Source: Arthrobacter frigidicola (GTDB taxonomy: Bacteria; Actinomycetota; Actinomycetes; Actinomycetales; Micrococcaceae). Taken from it: DNA of 64,000 nt. The notes under the pieces are model-generated. The model did not search any database. It saw only the letters and a program-made list of their open reading frames with translations, and was not told the origin of the DNA. The DNA is taken from assembly GCA_003602285.1 (NCBI GenBank), contig QZVU01000005.1, positions 124,001 through 188,000 of the forward strand, written 5' to 3'. This document shows, one piece after another, positions 62,823 to 64,000 of this stretch. The position numbers and the translations under genes were made by a program. Positions within the stretch are counted from its first letter, which is position 1, and each line of letters starts with the position of its first letter.

Positions 62823-64000
62823 ATGACCCAACCTGTCCGCCGCCATAACTTCGGGGGCACCCCCATACGTCTGTTGCGCCATTTCATTGCTCTGCTGCTC
62901 GCCGTGACCGTCACTGTCACGCTCCCCCTCCCTGCCCAGGCGGCCGATGTGGGAGTGCCCGGGCCCTCGTATGCAGGCGATGGCGTCAGAACTCCGACCG
63001 CGGACAAGGCCCAGAGCAAGCTGTGGATCCAGGACGGTACGTGGTGGGGGCTGATGTGGAGCGCGTCCGCCAATGCGACGAAAATCCACCGGCTCGACGC
63101 CGCAACGCAGGAGTGGCAGGAGACGGGGACGGTTATTGACGCGCGGCCGAATGCCCGCGGTGACGCGCTCTGGGACGAAAGGGGTGGCAAGCTCTACGTG
63201 GTGTCGGGCACGACTGTGCGCTCGGAATGGGATTCGCCACCGTCTCAGGATGCGGTGACCTCCGGGTCCGCAGAGCTTCACCGCTTCAGCTATGACGCGC
63301 CGACGAAGACCTACACCCGGGACGCCGGGTTCCCCATCACTCTTCACAGGGGGAGCTCGGAATCGATTACGGTGGCCAAGGACTCACTCGGCAAGCTTTG
63401 GGTCACGTACACCGTCGTCTCGGCCGACAACAGCAACCGTGTCTACGTCAACCACTCGACGACGAGTGACGCGGCGTGGGGAACACCGTTTGTCCTGCCA
63501 ACAACCAACGCCCAGGCGCGCCACGACGATATCTCCGCAGTCACGTCCTTCCAGGGCAACAAGATTGCAGTCATGTGGAGCAACCAGCGGTCGGAGCAAA
63601 AGAGGTTCTACCTGGCCATCCACCAGGACGGTCAACCGGAGAGATCGTGGCAGACAGAGCTCGCCTACGGCGGAGGGAACAACTGCTCCGGGGGATGCGC
63701 GAACGATCATCTAAACCTCAGGCAATTGACGAGCGACGGCAGCGGCCGCCTCTACGCTGCGATCAAGACAGCCGCTCAGCAACCCGGTCAAACGTTGGTG
63801 GCGCTCCTGGTGCGGGACGGTAATGGCCGCTGGACCAGCGCGCCGTTCGGTACTGTCCAGGACGCCCACACCCGGCCCATGGTCATGATCGACCAGGAGC
63901 ACCGTCAGGTGTGGATGTTCGCAGTCGCGCCGGAGGGGGGCGGCACCCTCTTTTACAAGAAGGCGCCGCTTGACAACATTTCCTTCCCGCCCGGCCCCGG
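62823..64000 (+). CDS. Secreted protein, probable beta-propeller, truncated by window end
   Basis: At least 392 residues are visible. The start MTQPVRRHNFGGTPIRLLRH and the hydrophobic ALLLAVTVTVTLPLPAQA form a Sec signal peptide with cleavage after AQA. The rest repeats units such as DGTWWGLMWSASANATKIHR, GGKLYVVSGTTVRSEWDSPP and DGSGRLYAAIKTAAQQPGQT, suggestive of sialidase- or BNR-like blades. Only part is in the window, so full architecture is unknown. CGGAGA lies seven bases before the ATG at 62823. Confidence 0.75.
   Translation, partial: MTQPVRRHNFGGTPIRLLRHFIALLLAVTVTVTLPLPAQAADVGVPGPSYAGDGVRTPTADKAQSKLWIQDGTWWGLMWSASANATKIHRLDAATQEWQETGTVIDARPNARGDALWDERGGKLYVVSGTTVRSEWDSPPSQDAVTSGSAELHRFSYDAPTKTYTRDAGFPITLHRGSSESITVAKDSLGKLWVTYTVVSADNSNRVYVNHSTTSDAAWGTPFVLPTTNAQARHDDISAVTSFQGNKIAVMWSNQRSEQKRFYLAIHQDGQPERSWQTELAYGGGNNCSGGCANDHLNLRQLTSDGSGRLYAAIKTAAQQPGQTLVALLVRDGNGRWTSAPFGTVQDAHTRPMVMIDQEHRQVWMFAVAPEGGGTLFYKKAPLDNISFPPGP

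Overview
The window is a high-GC actinobacterial chromosome segment. Gene order and protein character suggest the Micrococcaceae, Arthrobacter-like: uvrC / acyltransferase / HAD / uvrA at one end, uvrB-coaE in the middle, rpsA and polA near 47-53 kb, an ANTAR regulator, an Eis-like acetyltransferase, a DUF2630 protein and a LigD-type polymerase. The species assignment is inference; no rRNA lies in the window. I see no insertion sequence, prophage, CRISPR array or integrase.

Layout. 1-5 kb: 5' end of uvrC, PlsC-like acyltransferase, HAD phosphatase and uvrA behind a near-consensus SOS box, then a short GntR regulator. 5-8.5 kb: metallo-hydrolase, NAD-dependent epimerase, an initiator tRNA with a perfect 16-bp hairpin beyond its 3' end, and a CapA-like lipoprotein whose only well-placed start appears to be ATT. 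8.5-10.4 kb: amylosucrase with all catalytic residues. 10.6-18.2 kb: a lipoprotein, GAF and GAF-ANTAR sensors, a YeiH-type exporter, a second epimerase, a protoglobin, an MpaB-type oxygenase-like protein, and a DUF2975/XRE pair. 18-23 kb: beta-phosphoglucomutase plus GH65 phosphorylase, preceded by a possible upstream ORF, then a TetR regulator. 23-29 kb: small stress- or accessory-type genes, including an ArsR/SRPBCC pair with a leaderless promoter inside a 9-bp inverted repeat. 29-37.6 kb: Ski2-like helicase, GNAT, S33 peptidase, thioesterase, small conserved proteins, an SDR lacking its catalytic lysine, and TerC behind a probable yybP-ykoY manganese riboswitch. 37.7-47.3 kb: membrane hydrolase, uvrB, coaE, recQ, two small unusual ORFs, a YigZ-family protein and an RsmC/RlmG-like methyltransferase. 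47.5-53.9 kb: rpsA with a long structured leader, Eis-like acetyltransferase, polA and a divergent thioesterase only 19 bp away. 54-59.9 kb: a signalling group (stand-alone receiver, arrestin-like protein, GAF-GAF histidine kinase) with three phased 11-bp repeats upstream of the kinase, then a stand-alone LigD-like polymerase. 60-64 kb: secreted beta-propeller phytase, a decayed NmrA-family gene, an unknown gene and a secreted protein cut by the window end. This last part reads as accessory DNA.

Shared themes. DNA repair and replication (uvrA, uvrB, uvrC, recQ, polA, LigD-like) forms the conserved backbone. Amylosucrase builds alpha-glucan from sucrose, while GH65 plus beta-phosphoglucomutase can return disaccharide phosphorolysis products to glucose 6-phosphate. 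A 13-bp motif, TAGTWAGCMYACT, recurs upstream of three otherwise unrelated genes (near 23.4, 25.7 and 42.8 kb) and may mark a small regulon.
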